From NCBI GenBank assembly GCA_002197995.1, contig NGZR01000003.1:1426001-1490000 (forward strand): DNA of 64,000 nucleotides, given 5' to 3'. Position 1 is the first letter of the stretch; every line of letters begins with the position of its first letter. Under the pieces are notes generated by a model that saw nothing but the letters and a program-made list of their open reading frames with translations, was not told the origin of the DNA and searched no databases. The DNA comes from Gaeumannomyces sp. JS-464 (lineage: Eukaryota; Ascomycota; Sordariomycetes; Magnaporthales; Magnaporthaceae). Made by a program: the position numbers and the translations under genes. This document shows, one piece after another, positions 1 through 11,752 of the stretch.

Positions 1-157
1 ACTTTCCCACTCGTGTGCGTCTCGGTTGTTTTTGCATACGAGGGAGCTAGTGCGATTACCTCGCCAGCCTTGTCCACCACTACCTACCTTAGGTACCGAT
101 ATAACCAACCTATCAAGCCGGTTACAAAACGTGTCTCTAGCTCTGGCAGTCTAGAGG

Positions 158-180
158 AAAAAAAAAAAAAAAAAAAAAAA
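158..180. repeat. A23 homopolymer
   Basis: Twenty-three consecutive A residues lie about 150 nt upstream of the start codon of the lipocalin-like gene. Similar long A or T runs recur in the spacers of this window. Confidence 0.95.
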
Positions 181-329
181 GAGCCCCCAACGTCGACCTC
201 GATCAAATAATCTCTACCTAGACACAAGCCCGTCGCCGAGCCTTTTTCTTGGCCTTTCCTGTTCCCCAGGCCTTAGCTACCCCGCATTCCGCAGTTCTCA
301 ACAAGCAAAGCCGAAAAGCTTCGCCCGCC

Positions 330-1266
330 ATGGCCGCCCCACCATCCAAGACGCTGAAGGACCTGAATGGGAAGTGGGTTATGGTAAGTTTCTTTGTTTG
401 TCTGGGTTCTTTTGCGTAACGGAAGTCGGTGGGCGTGGAGTTGTGAGACGAGAGAAAAAGACAGAGAAATAGAGAAGGAATGGTGAAAAAAAAAAAAAAA
501 AAGAGTGGGTGTGCTGGTTTGGCAACCCGGCATCACGTCATACACCCAATGGCGGCAGACGGTAGCTCCGGCCCAGGAGAGAAACGAGGGGGTGAAGTTG
601 ATTTGTCTCGCAGCCCGACCCGATCCGTTTCGTCTCCCTGGTTTTTGAGACACGGGCAGCAACTGCTGCCGCTGTGGAATAAGGGAGAAAAGAAAAAAGG
701 AAAGAAAGAAAAAAGCTAACAACCCCCAGAACAAAACCCTCTCGGACAACACCGAGCCGGCGCTGGCGCTCCAGGGCATCGCCTGGCTCGTGCGCAAGGG
801 CATCTCGGTGGCGTCGGTGACGCTCAACATCAAGGAGTACACGGGGGCGCCCAAGCCGCCGTCGACGGCGGCCGACGAGACCGTGCACATCGACATCGTC
901 CAGACGGCCACGGGCGGCATCAAGGGCACGTCCGAGTACCGCTGCCTCGACAGCGTCGCGCGCGAGCACTCGGACTGGCTGTTCGGGAAGGTGTCGGGCC
1001 GCACGCGCTGGGTCAAGCGGGCCGACGTCGCCGACGAGTTCCTCAAGCGCGGCTGGATCGAGGAGGAGGGCGGCGAGGGCGAGCACATCGAGAGCTTGGC
1101 CGAGAGCGTCGACAACGGCTGGGTCGCGCTGCAGATCTGGGGGTTCCAGCTCATCGGGGGCGAGAGGATGTACACGCGCAACATTGTCGTGTCTAAGGGC
1201 GCCGAGAGGGTCGAGATGCGGCTGGTGTACGACTGGGCGGGCGAGGAGATCGACTTTGAGATCTAG
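330..1266 (+). CDS. Lipocalin-like small conserved fungal protein
   Basis: Two exons, 330-383 and 730-1266, encode 196 aa. The intron starts GTAAGT, ends CCCAG and is phase 0. The ATG at 330 sits in a good context (cgccATGG) and gives MAAPPSKTLKDLNGKWVM, joined to NKTLSDNTEP. The 'LNGKWVMNKTLSDN' opening followed by alternating beta-type segments (VASVTLNIKEY, DETVHIDIVQTA, NIVVSKG, RVEMRLVYDWAG) resembles the lipocalin/fatty-acid-binding fold of a small fungal protein group. There is no signal peptide or membrane segment, so it is probably cytosolic. The fold assignment comes from pattern memory and any ligand is unknown. The intron contains an A17 run and the 3' flank a T29 run. The reading frame is confident; the function is not. 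Confidence 0.75.
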
Positions 1267-1289
1267 AGGAGGACAGGCGGTGTTGGAAT

Positions 1290-1291
<2 letters not shown>

Positions 1292-1320
<29 letters not shown>
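1292..1320. repeat. T29 homopolymer
   Basis: Twenty-nine consecutive T residues begin 26 nt after the stop codon of the lipocalin-like gene. The run lies in its probable 3' UTR or terminator region, and its length is likely to vary between strains and reads. Confidence 0.95.
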
Positions 1321-1702
1321 GTTGTCTGCCTGCTTAGAGTCATTTTGCTATCCTCGGTACCAGCTCACGCGTATGTTCGAGACATGTCAAATCAAAAAAT
1401 GGCCAATGTTGAATAGCTCTCAAAAAGATGTACCTGCCCGGGCAAGAAAAGCCACGCCCCTGCCCGTAGTATCAAAAATCCCATGAACGCCTGTTGATGC
1501 CCTCTCCAGATGACAGAACTCAAACTCCAGTTCGCCGTTGAGCCTCCTTCCGCCAAGTATTTCCTGTCTCTTCTTTTTTTTCTTTTTCTTTTTCTGGTCC
1601 CCTATTTTTCTTCCCCTCTCACACCCTGAACCCCCATCACACATCTACTCAGGGATAGTCGATCCCTCACATCACCCCACCAATCCCGCCGCCGCCAGCC
1701 TC

Positions 1703-2310
1703 CTAGGCCGGACGCCTCTTGGCAAACTCCTCGAGGTCCGCGGCGGTCGCGACGCCCAGCACGAAGCGGCGGCGGTCGTCCGTCACGACGGCAAAGTCCT
1801 GCTTCTGGCCGCCGTGGTTTGCGCCCTCGAAGAAGGCCTCCAGCTCCTCGAGCGGTGTGTCGAGCGTGATGACCGTGTAGGGGCTGCCCCCCTTCCCCCT
1901 CCGGAAGCGCGTCATGACGGTTCGGATCTCGTCCTCGGGTTTTGCTTTCCCTTCCTCGATCAGCCGCTGCAGGTTCGGGATGGCGATGTAGCCCAGCAGG
2001 GCGCGCGTCGAGGCGTCGACGATGGTCAGGTGCGTGTACTCGCGCTCAAACGCCGACTGCAGCGCCAGCCCGAGCGGGTCCGAGGGCGTCAGGGAGAGTG
2101 CGGCGGGGGGGTCGAGGTCCGAGACGACCGCCTGGGTGGGGGTGTCTGGGTTAGCTGTGCTTGCTGTTTGGTTTGCGTCGTTGGGGAGTGGTGGTGGGTG
2201 GAACTCACCCCACGATACCGCGCAGCCCACTTGGAGACAAAAGGCTGCGACGAAGCTGGTGCTGCGCCGTCTGCGTTGGCGCTTGACGATTGAGCCATGG
2301 CGTTGGCCAT
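1703..2310 (-). CDS. Small CBS-domain (Bateman module) protein
   Basis: Two exons on the minus strand, 2310-2209 and 2131-1703, encode 176 aa. The phase 0 intron starts GTGAGT and ends ACCCAG. The first 34 residues (MANAMAQSSS... SKWAARYRG) are a flexible leader. The rest forms a CBS pair: 'ALSLTPSDPLGLALQSAFEREYT', 'HLTIVDASTRALLGYIAIPN', then 'YTVITLDTPLEELEAFFEG' and 'FAVVTDDRRRFVLGVATAADLEEF'. CBS pairs generally bind adenosyl ligands, but there is no attached enzyme or transporter domain, so partner and ligand cannot be inferred. A second in-frame ATG four codons downstream (2298) could also be used. The gene converges on the lipocalin-like gene, with 436 nt between their stop codons. 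Confidence 0.85.
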
Positions 2311-2799
2311 TTGGGGAAGCCGGACTACGGTTGAACTCTGGTTGTGGAGGATAGCGAGCCCGTCAAGGAACAAAGATGGTTTGCAAGCACCAGGTTTGAG
2401 TCGTCACATGTGGTGGGGCAACCTGGAACTCCGCTGAGCTCAGTTGATGTCAGTCTAGACCTCGCTGGGAACCTCTGAATCGACAGGAGGGCCTCGCCAA
2501 AGAATTCAAAGCTCGTAACATGTACAAGACTCAATTCTCACATTCCGCTTTCGCCCTTTTTGTCGCAGCAAAGACGTTGGGTTTGCCAGCAACGGAGAAC
2601 CCATTAACATACCAGCCATCGTACTTATGATTAGCTCATATCTACACTAACCCCGCTTCACATATTCGCGACAAAGGCCTCTTCCTCCCTTCCACGGAGC
2701 AACGCTTTTAATATTACACTCAGCCATAATGTATTGCTGCCATTGGTGCCGCGGGGAAGCCCGGAGGTCACGATCCTCAGGATGCAGTCCATCCCCTAT

Positions 2800-3848
2800 C
2801 TCTGCCAACAACTTCCAGACTGACAGGCCTGTTCCGCGGCGCAGTGCCCGTCGACGACGCAGCCGACGGCGCTGGTATCAAGCTTCGCCCACTAGGATAC
2901 GTGTCGGCCGGGAACTCGCCCACATGGACGTGGAACAGGTGTGCCCCGGGCTGCCTGACCCAGGACACCGTGTCCGTGGCTTGGCCGTCAGCGGTCGTGG
3001 CGCAGACAAGCTCGGCGGCGGCGCTGCCGCCGATCTCGCACACGAGCTGGGTGTAGTGGGGGTACCGCGACGGGAGCCTTTTGGGCGGGAGCAGCACCTA
3101 CTGCTTGCCGGCGGGCCGCAAGCCGCGCAAAGGCGAGGTCCTCGCCGCCGCCACCGCCTGCCCGCCCGCCAGCCAGCCAGACGGTGTCGTCGTGGTAGTG
3201 CAGCGCGCCACGGCGTCGGTGAGGTAGACGAGGCCGTTGGGTCCGGCCCCTCGATCGGCCAGAAGGCCCCGTGCTGGTCGCTGACGGCCATGTAGAAGGG
3301 CGTGGCGGTGCGCGTGGCAACGGCGGGGGCGACGGTCGTGGCGGCGATACAAAGATGGTCGCGGTTTTGGTGGGTTCAGTTATGAGAACCTCCTGGATGG
3401 CCGTGGGGTGTGGCTTTCAGTGACCCAGACCGTGGTCGGGAGCGTCGCCGTCGTGGTGGCTGCGGCGGCGGCCACGGTTTTCCGGGTGGCGCCGGTGCAC
3501 GGGCAGGTGATTGTAAAGCAGACAGCGCCGGAGCACGGCGAGGCGTAGGCGGGAATCGTGGGCGTTTAGGCCCGCTTCTTTGCCTTTCTCGTGGTAAGAT
3601 ATGTCTCGACATCGGCAGTGACGGCCGTTGTGACATATGCGGTGGCGGTGCTGGTCTCGGAGACGACGAGGGTTGCCGTCTTGGAGACGGTGTTGCCGAT
3701 CGCAGTCGACGGCGACCGTGCTAGTCGACTCGATAGTCGAGTACGCGGTCTCGGTGCTGTGGACGGTTCGTGGAGAAGCCTTCGAGGATAGGATGTTTTC
3801 CCCCGATTTGGCTTATACTGCCGAAGGTGTCACCGTCGTGACGAGATA
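2800..3848 (-). pseudogene. Decayed Thr/Ser-rich secreted surface-protein gene
   Basis: Read on the minus strand, fragments of one protein appear in shifting frames. 'LVTTVTPSAV' is followed by a stop, then 'TETAYSTIESTSTVAV'. After a frame change come 'SKTATLVVSETSTATAYVTT' and 'VETYLTTRKAKKRA', then another stop. Next is 'TPTIPAYASPCSGAVCFTI' with 'CPCTG' and 'TTTATLPTTVWVTES', then a third stop. Later pieces include 'FYMAVSDQHGAFWPIEGPD', 'GLVYLTDAVA' and 'YPHYTQLVCEIGG'. The 'PAYAxxCSG' motif with Thr-Val-Thr tracts is typical of secreted or GPI-type fungal surface proteins. At least three stops and several shifts make it non-coding as it stands. No intact start or signal peptide was located, so both ends are approximate. 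Confidence 0.6.
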
Positions 3849-3849
3849 A

Positions 3850-6800
3850 GCCGCTCAGTCGAGCCGGGCCTGATCAATCCTGGACGGAGCTCCCAGAGTT
3901 ACAAGAGCCGATCACCTGCGTCGCACTGCGAGCCAGCCGCCCGAGGAACGGGTCGCCGAGAAAGGCCTCGAGATCGCCAATGGCGCGGCGGCCGATAGCG
4001 TTAGCTGGGTTCAGGGGCAGGTCTTTGACGGCGGCGCCAGACGGCTGCATGCCGGTATATATAGCAACATGGTCTCTGGCATGCCAAAAGGATGCGCGAG
4101 GCCGCGGTGGTTAAGTTCTTGGCAGCCCCTGACTGGGGCTGTATAAAAAAAAATTGAAGAGCTTAGCCCGGCACGGCTGTGCCTCTGCGGGTGCCTCTGC
4201 GGGGGCCCATCCGATGAACTTGAATTATCATAACATTTTGCGAAGCAAGTACTTTTTGTAGACCTGAGAGCGCCGAGCTGTCATTGGCGGTACATGTGCC
4301 AAGCGCGGCTAGTTGCCGGATGGCGCAGGCACAGCAGTCTAGTGTCTGGTGATCTCGAGTTGGCAAAAACAAGCTCCTTCTGTGCATGTTACGCCTTGCC
4401 TTCAGCTGGCCTTTTCGGGGTCTTGGCAACAAAGACCTGGTCAGGCCAAGAGTGCGGCTGTGAAGGCTGTTCCAACATGGGAACGAGGCTGACAGAGAGG
4501 CGAGCAGATGTAGTAAATGAGAAGGCCGCATCCTGTCAAGGGGGATGGTAAAGGGAGTATGAAATGAGATGACGACAGAAGAGAGGCTGTTGCGTGGTCA
4601 ATTCTCTCTTGACTAATACTTCTCCTATTCTCGTCTCTGTCCACAACCTCATCATTATTCACATCTACTCTCAGTCTACGGGATGCACACAGCCCGTCGC
4701 CTGATCCAACCGCTTCAGGTTCGGCGCCGGATGATGCCGGAGAGGAAGAGGCTGTCATTGGAGCGGAGGGCGGGGGCCGCGGAGTGGCTAGGCCACCAGA
4801 CGGCCGACCACCCCGCATCAAGCGAAAAAGGGTAGCAGTCGTCCGGCGCCGTTGCTGTTTTAATCTATCCCACCCAGGGCATCGGTATCGAGACCATCAG
4901 AAAGTGAAAGCCCCCACTTCAAGTGCAACTCCAACCCTGACATCCATCCAATATTTGTGTTGGATGGAGGGTCCAGCTGTTGGCTTGGCTTGCCTGCACC
5001 GCACAGTGCCACATGCCCGTTGGATTGATACCTGGACCATATCCAGTAGTGAGCAGGTACTTGCTGCCGACAATATCGGCGCCACCCGGCTAAAAACATG
5101 CGACGATGGCAGCCCTAGCCGTTGGGTTGGGTTGGTGACGTGTGTAGGAGCAGCCTCTCAACCGAACTCCCGCCCCTGGCACTGGTTCGTTCTTTTTTTT
5201 TCGCCGCCGGTCTTTCCTCGGACCCATGTCTGCAGGTCGCCGCACTGCTCCAATAGAGGCGCGATATAGTTGGTCGATCCACGACGAGCACAGGAAACCA
5301 TGACAAACAGCGGAGCACATGCCCGCTCCATCCAAATGTCAAGTACGTACACGTTGTGTGTATGTGGTACAGAGACGGATGCGAGCCTGCTCGGGTAGGT
5401 CGAGAGTCGGAGCAGGGATGGATGGGGTCGGCTAGGTGCTGGCTGCCCGTGTGACCCGCGCTTTTTTCCAACCATTGTCCCCGCGAGATCGGTCCATCCG
5501 CTTGAGGAACACAAGACCAAAATAAAAATTACCGCCAAAAAAGGTATCATCTGGTTACTACGCCGCAGCAAAACCGCTTGGAAAAGCACCTAGCGACGAG
5601 GAATCATGACTTGGAGAATTTTGGTTCCGTTCCCCTCCACTTACTTCTTTCTCCAACTTATTCATTCCCCCTTCTTCACCTGTCCCCCTTGGCGTTTCTG
5701 GCAATTATTCATGATTTTGTCACCCACTCGACTGCATTGTCACACACTCTGGATGCCATGGAGTGATTCAATCAATCACGCTTCCCCGCTTTCGCTTGCT
5801 GGGGAAGGCGGGCCACGCGCGTCGATGGAGCGAGAAGGATTTGGGTCTGTGCTTCCCCCACATTTTGGCGGTTGATGGGGTGCGGGAGCGGGGCCGACCA
5901 CTTCCTCAGCCCCAAAAATATTGAGAGGAGGCTGGCGAGGAGCTCTCTGCTGTTGTGACTTTAGTTGGATGCCACGTTCCCCAAAGAAAAGCCTGCAGTT
6001 TGGAATACCCAACAACTTGACGTTAACACCCCAAGTCATATTCCATTAGGACACAAGAAACAGGAAAGTATATAGGAAACAGGATGGATACAGAAAAAGG
6101 GTGTATGACACAGGGTGGCTGCGCAGCAGATGTGTATCGAGTAATTGAGCTCCTGCTTCACCTGGAGAACAGTGAGATGGACTAGCGACCGGTCACCTAC
6201 CCTCCATCCAGAACCGCCTGTTTCGTTTGCTCTGCTACTATTTCTCCGTGCTCTGGGATTGGGCCGATCCTAGTGTGTGCGCCCTGGTTGACCAGAAATT
6301 GAATCGGCGAGGGTGGAGCGCGGCGACGCAATGCTTCCATTTCCATGCAGTTGAGGCATTCTATCCGCCTGTCTCTCACCTATCACAGGGCCATGCTCCC
6401 CAGGGTACACCGCACCCCAAAGAGCCCGCCCGGGGCCGCACGCGACAGGATCGATCTGCATACACTCGAGCAAATATGCAGAACTAATGTATGTGCACTC
6501 CATGTGCCATCGCTTACGGCCCAATGGCTGTTGGCGGGTAATACACGCCTATCAAATGGCTTGGCAGGATCGATGACACCCAGAGGGGCAGGTTGCTCGC
6601 CCACACAATGGGGCCAAGCGCTAGCTCCCGGGCGTCGGCTTAATTGACCTGCTTCGATGACCAGACGGCGACTCTGCGCCGAGGTCAGCAGTACCTTTCC
6701 ATCCGCCTCCGGCTGGTGCAGCAGACATCATCGATACACGCGCGCCTGTCCGGAGGGTCCAAATCTAGCAGGGTACCTACAGGCAGGGAGGCAGCAGGGC

Positions 6801-7761
6801 GAGGTGCGGTTGCGCCTGCCCCCGAGAATCGCGACATCAGCTGTACATTCGCTGCGACGGACGAGCCTCCGCTCGCACGGTAACCCCACCCCAGCCAGCG
6901 GCGGCAGGGGCTGGTCGTCAGCACATCAGTCGCATCCACACCCTAAAACATCCTGGAGCTGGTGTGGGAGCCAGCAGGTTCTCGGGGCTGGCGAGCCAGG
7001 CAGGGATCGAATAACCCACCGCAGCTCTGCTCTGTCCCGACGTTGCGCACCCTCGGCCATGGCCGTCTTAATGCCTCCCCCCTCCGCCGCTCCGCTCCAT
7101 CTCTTTCCCTCCATCTGCAGCAAACCGCCGCCGTGTGCGCACCTGTTCGTCCTAACCTTTGCTGCTCTCGGATCGCGTCACTGGATCGCCCGTCAACGAC
7201 TCTTCAGAGGCGTCCCGGGTGGGAGGATAAGAGCAATTGGTCTGGGTTTTCGATGAGGCGCACCCGAACTTAATCCCGCCACGCGATCCCTGTCTTGTGC
7301 CCGCCGACCACCGCTCGAATCCAGCCTTGGCGCAACCGCGAAACCGTCCATTAGCCAAAGCGAGTCGAAGCGAACCCTCGACGTCTCTCCGTCTTCTAGA
7401 AATCGCTCCTTTGCTGTCACCCTCTTTGAGAAACACGCCTTTTAATTTATTTATCTCTTTTTTCTTCTCTCTATTCCTCCTCGCTTTCTTCTCCTTTGCT
7501 CCTCGACTCTCTTCACTGTAATCCTCCACGAGCTTGACTCGACCCTGCACTGCGGTCGCACAGCGGCGGAGCGCCCTACCTACTACTCGCTTTTGAAGCC
7601 GTCGTCATAATCAACAGCGCCATCTCCCTCACGGCCGAGCATTGCGAATGCGCGCGCTGCATCACCGTCCGCCATCCACCTGTACGCCCGTCCCGAGGCA
7701 GATTCCCGAGACAGGGCCATAATTCCAATCCGCTCCCGACATCGACCCCCTATCATCCAGA
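3850..7761. other. Gene-free spacer upstream of the creB-like gene
   Basis: Nearly 4 kb with no open frame supported by splice signals or family motifs. Short frames overlap on both strands without a preferred one. Pyrimidine-rich tracts at about 7440-7520 look like leader or promoter DNA of the downstream deubiquitinase gene. A short basic stretch near 4800 (RIKRKRVAVVRRRC) faintly recalls a zinc-cluster N terminus but does not continue. Confidence 0.6.
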
Positions 7762-10304
7762 ATGGCAAGCTTCTTTAAGCATCTAAAATCCGGCGCAGTA
7801 GGTCTCCCCGTACTGTCCGTCGCATGGCTGCGCTTAGGGAGAATGCTTGCGCGAGCGAGCCTGCTGTCGGGCCCTACATCCTTGATCATCACTGATTTTG
7901 GCTGCTTTCTCCTAGGGCTCGTCGGGATCCTCGGCTAATACCGCGGCGAGCAAAAAGAAGGAGGAGCCGGCTCCAGAGCTGACGCCTCTGGAGAAAATGC
8001 TGCAAAATGCCGGGCCTCTCCGCGAGGATGGAAGCGACAAGTTCTTTGGCCTAGAAAATGTATGGTGCACACGCGTGTACTCCCGCCCTCGGAGGCTCTC
8101 ACCAACCACTGTTCTCTGCTAACCACCCTCTCTTGCAAAATAGTTTGGAAACACATGGTACCGGACCTCCTCACCCGAGCCCCGACCTCATGCTTGAACC
8201 CCCCAACTAACTTGCGTGCCACAAAGTTACTGCAACTCGATCGTACAAGCATTATACTACTCGGAGACCTTCCGAGAGAACGTTGTCAACTACCCGCCAT
8301 TCTCCCCCTCCGATACTCCGAACGGCAAGCGCGCCAAGGTCAACGTGCAAATAAGACCGCCTATAGCCGCCAGCGAAGACCAGTCGCCCGCAGGCAAGAA
8401 GCTGACAGCCGCGCAGGCCCTCGAGCAGAGGAAAAAGATAAACTCGGGCCAGGGACTGCCCTTGCGACCCGAGGACAAGCCCGACTCACCGGAGTACAAG
8501 AAGAAGCAGGCGATGCTGAAGGGGCCCGTTCTGGAGCTGGCACAGGAAAACTCGACTGCATACGGGATGCAGGAGAGCACATTCACCGGGCTGAAGGATT
8601 TGTTCATGGCCCTCATCGAGAGCCAGACCAGGACCGGCGTCCTGAGCCCGCAGCGCTTCCTCGAGATATTCAAGCGCGATAACGAGATGTTCCGCAACTC
8701 GATGCATCAGGACGCACACGAGTTCTACGGCCTCGTGCTGAACGACGTCATCTCCAATGTCGAGGCCAACGCCAAGAAGCTTCGGGAGCTGGAGGAGGCA
8801 AGAGCCAAAGACGCCCTGGCGCAGTCGGTAGAAAAGGCTCTGAGCGCTTCTGCGAACGCTTTGACACGACCGCAACCAGGGGCCAGGTCACCCGGCACGG
8901 GATGGGTCCACGACATCTTTGAGGGCCTGCTAACTTCGGAGACCAAGTGCCTCACCTGTGAAACACTCCCAGAGGGACGAGACGTTCCTGGATCTGTCTA
9001 TTGACCTGGAAGAGCATTCGTCAGTCACGGCCTGTCTCCAGAAATTCTCGGCCGAGGAGATGCTGTGCGAGAGGAACAAGTTCCACTGCGACCACTGCGG
9101 CAGCCTTCAGGAGGCTGAGAAGCGCATGAAGGTTAAGAGGCTTCCCAAGGTCCTCGCGCTGCACTTGAAGCGTTTCAAGTACACAGAGGATTACAGCCGG
9201 CTCCAGAAGCTGTTTCACCGAGTCGTGTACCCTTACCAGCTCAGGATGTTCAACACCACAGAGGAGGCCGCAGACCCGGACCGGGTCTATGAGCTCTATG
9301 CTGTCGTTGTCCACATTGGCCCCAACGCGCTGCACGGTCACTATGTGTCAGTCATAAAGACGCCTGGTCGCGGCTGGCTGTTGTTTGATGACGAGATGGT
9401 CGAGCCCGTTGACAAGCACTTTGTCCGCAACTTCTTCGGCGACAAGCCGGGGAACACGGCGTGCGCCTATGTGCTCTTCTACCAGGAAACGACGCTGGAG
9501 AAGGTTATGGCAGAGCAGGATGCCGAAGGGCTAGAGGAGATTAAGTTGGCAACGCAGACAGCAGATCTTGCGACCGAACAGCCCAACGGGACCGCTGTTC
9601 CTCTATCCAAACAAGTCACCACGCCTGTGCAGGCGGTCGAGGAGCACGATGCGCTCGCCGCCCTAGACCACGCCGTCACGGTGCCAAACGGCTCCGTCGT
9701 CCCGCCGCCCGCCGTACCATCATCTACTCACCCGCTTGCGGCTGCCCCTCCACCCACGCCGGCTGCGGTCAAGCAGACTAAGGAAGAGAAGGAGCGGGAA
9801 AAGAAGGAGCAGAAGGCGCAAGAAAAGGCTAAAAAGGTGGCTGAGAAAGAGCAAGTCAAGCTCGAAGAGAAACAGAGGAAGGAGAGGGAACAACGGCAGA
9901 AATCGGCGCGAAAGAGTGAGCTCGACGATATGAAGAAGGCTCTACAGGCGAGCAAACAGACAGCGGCTGAGGAGGAGGAAAGACAGAGGAAGGAGGCTGG
10001 CCCATCGTCTTCGAAGGACATCAGCAATGGCAATGGCACGGCGGGCGGGAAACTGTCCTCAATCGCCGTCAGCGGACTCATTAATCGATCCAAGACGGTT
10101 GGGGGTATATCTCGCAGGAGCTTCACTTTCCTCAACAAGGACAAGGACAAGGACAGAGCCGAGAGCGGGTCGTCGGAGCACGGCGCCTCCAATGGCACGC
10201 CGTCGTCCCCGCACACTGAAGGGCCTGTTCCTGGGCCTGGGAGGCTGAAAGAGAGGTTCAGCTTCAACATTGGAAGAAAGAAGAGCCACAACCTACTCCC
10301 ATAA
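7762..10304 (+). CDS. creB: Ubiquitin-specific protease, CreB/Ubp9/USP12-46 family
   Basis: Four exons (7762-7797, 7916-8059, 8144-8157, 8227-10304) encode about 756 aa after one frame correction. A. nidulans CreB has a similar length and acts in carbon catabolite repression with the WD40 protein CreC. The Cys box is '[20 protein letters not shown]'. A zinc-finger-like 'CLTCET ... FHCDHCG' follows, then '[18 protein letters not shown]' and the His box '[12 protein letters not shown]' with '[12 protein letters not shown]'. From about residue 480 the tail is charged and coiled-coil-like ([19 protein letters not shown]) and then Ser/Gly-rich, as in CreB. Exon 3 is only 14 nt, and intron 3 splits the catalytic Cys codon (TG/T). 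Near 8964 the frame must shift by one base between 'TKCLTCET' and '[15 protein letters not shown]'. No intron signals explain it, so it is probably an indel error. Predicted to remove ubiquitin from regulatory proteins. Confidence 0.9.
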
Positions 10305-11181
10305 ACGGGATGCCGCCGGATGTAACCCCCGCGACGAAGCCACGGCTTTTCCCTGCGACTTTATGAATACGGCCGGGCCCGCTCGCCAAGCTACGAACCG
10401 GCCATTATTTTTTTCATGTCACGTTGACTTAATACGCATATATGCATACAGGCTCGGTCACGCTACTCCATTTCTTATCCATACCACGTACATATGTGTG
10501 GCTATAATACATGGCCTGTACAAAGACGGTTGGGAGGGACTAGCATTTGTTTCGATCTTGGAGGCGTGGTCCTTGTCGGTTTGTCCTCATGTCACGGAAC
10601 GCATCGAGGACCTACCAGGTCCATTTTCCGGAGCCCGCGACGAGGAGAAAAGTCTAGCATTATGGATGATGTAGACATCAAAATAGACAACGCATATTAA
10701 ATGTCGTTGAGATCTCCGCCTTGAGGTACCTCCCCTGGTAAGTGCCAGTAGTACCCTCATGTACCTATTTAATCTCTCTCTCTCTCTCAGGATCATACAA
10801 AGTCATTATTTGATCTTTGAGCGGCGCAACGTCGATATCACAAGCAGTGGCGCGAAGGTGATGGGTTGAAATACAAACTCCTTCCAGCATCTTTGATGCC
10901 ATTCGTCATATGGCCATGTATGATAAATTGCAGGAAAAAGCCCTTGCGCATGCCCAGACTCCATCCGTAACGCCAAAACACAAACAGAGACGCATCCCAG
11001 TGACCGTCCAGTGCTGCTTAGCCGCCCGCAAAGTCTCAGTGCAACAGTCCACCAGTTAAGACGACAAGACGTCAGGCTTTATGGCAGGCAACTCAGTGGA
11101 AACAAAGACGTCTATTTGTTCCGCTTATATCGACTCCACCGCTCCGCGCTCTCCCGGCCGGCCGAGACGGCATGTGACCGA
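10305..11181. other. Spacer between creB-like and yos1-like genes
   Basis: The two genes converge here. A (CT)n run ('tctctctctctctc', about 10775-10789) is the only evident low-complexity element. No coding potential was seen. Confidence 0.6.
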
Positions 11182-11752
11182 CTAGCCAAAGACGATCTCG
11201 TATATTATTATCAGGGTGTTGACGATAATCAGCGGTACTGCAGCGTGGGCCATGGATCGTCAGTAACCACTGTCCTCTGTCCTTTGCCGACAAGTCGTCG
11301 CCGCCGCCGCCGCCACCAGGGCAAAGTCGGCTGTGTTGGGGGAGAGGACGCACTTCTCATGAGCGTCCGGACGCTGGCGATCAGATTTATGGTGCGCGCC
11401 TTGACGCTCGCGTCGGGGCTTTGGCCGAATGCCGGGTCGTACGAGGACGGCGAGAAGTTGACTGGGGAGTTGCAACATTAGTTTGGGCTGTTCTTAGTTT
11501 GGGCGCGCTCTCGTTCTTTCAGGAGGGGGTGATTTGTTCGGTGGTGGGCGGGGTTTAGATCCGCAAAAAACATACGGCGCGCGAGGAAGCGGTCTTCGGA
11601 GAGAATAGCGACTGCGTTGATGAGGAGGACGCTGACTGTTTGTTTGCAGATTCCGGTGTTAGTCAACTGCGGTTTTTCTCGGGCACAACCGCGGGGCGTG
11701 TTTCGTTGTTTGGGTGAGACTCGCTGTAAAGGAAACTCCCAAGGATCATCAT
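11182..11752 (-). CDS. yos1: Yos1/IER3IP1-family ER-Golgi transport protein
   Basis: Four small exons on the minus strand (11752-11725, 11635-11576, 11461-11354, 11237-11182) give 83 aa, the normal family length (human IER3IP1 is 82). The product opens MMILGSFLYISVLLINAVAI and continues 'LSEDRFLARLNFSPSSYDPA' and 'TINLIASVRTLMRIPLIIVN', ending 'TLIIIYEIVFG'. The conserved 'LSEDRFLAR', 'NLIASVRTLMR' and two hydrophobic ends mark a double-spanning membrane protein. In yeast Yos1 works with Yip1 and Yif1 in ER-to-Golgi vesicle budding. Introns 2 and 3 are GT-AG. Intron 1 fits only with a GC donor (A/GCGAGT) and an AG acceptor with a CTAAC branch site. The two ATGs at 11752 and 11749 are both possible starts. 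The gene is divergent from ALG12, with 646 nt between start codons. Confidence 0.88.

Noticed and set aside
4784..4860. Possible zinc-cluster transcription factor N terminus (RIKRKRVAVVRRRCC)
   Set aside because: The Cys6 spacing does not follow, and the frame soon becomes non-protein-like; the resemblance is too weak.
6985..7020. tRNA-like T-arm on the minus strand (ttattcgatccc)
   Set aside because: The stem pairs only over three to four bases, and no matching acceptor, D-arm or anticodon arm is found at the right spacing.
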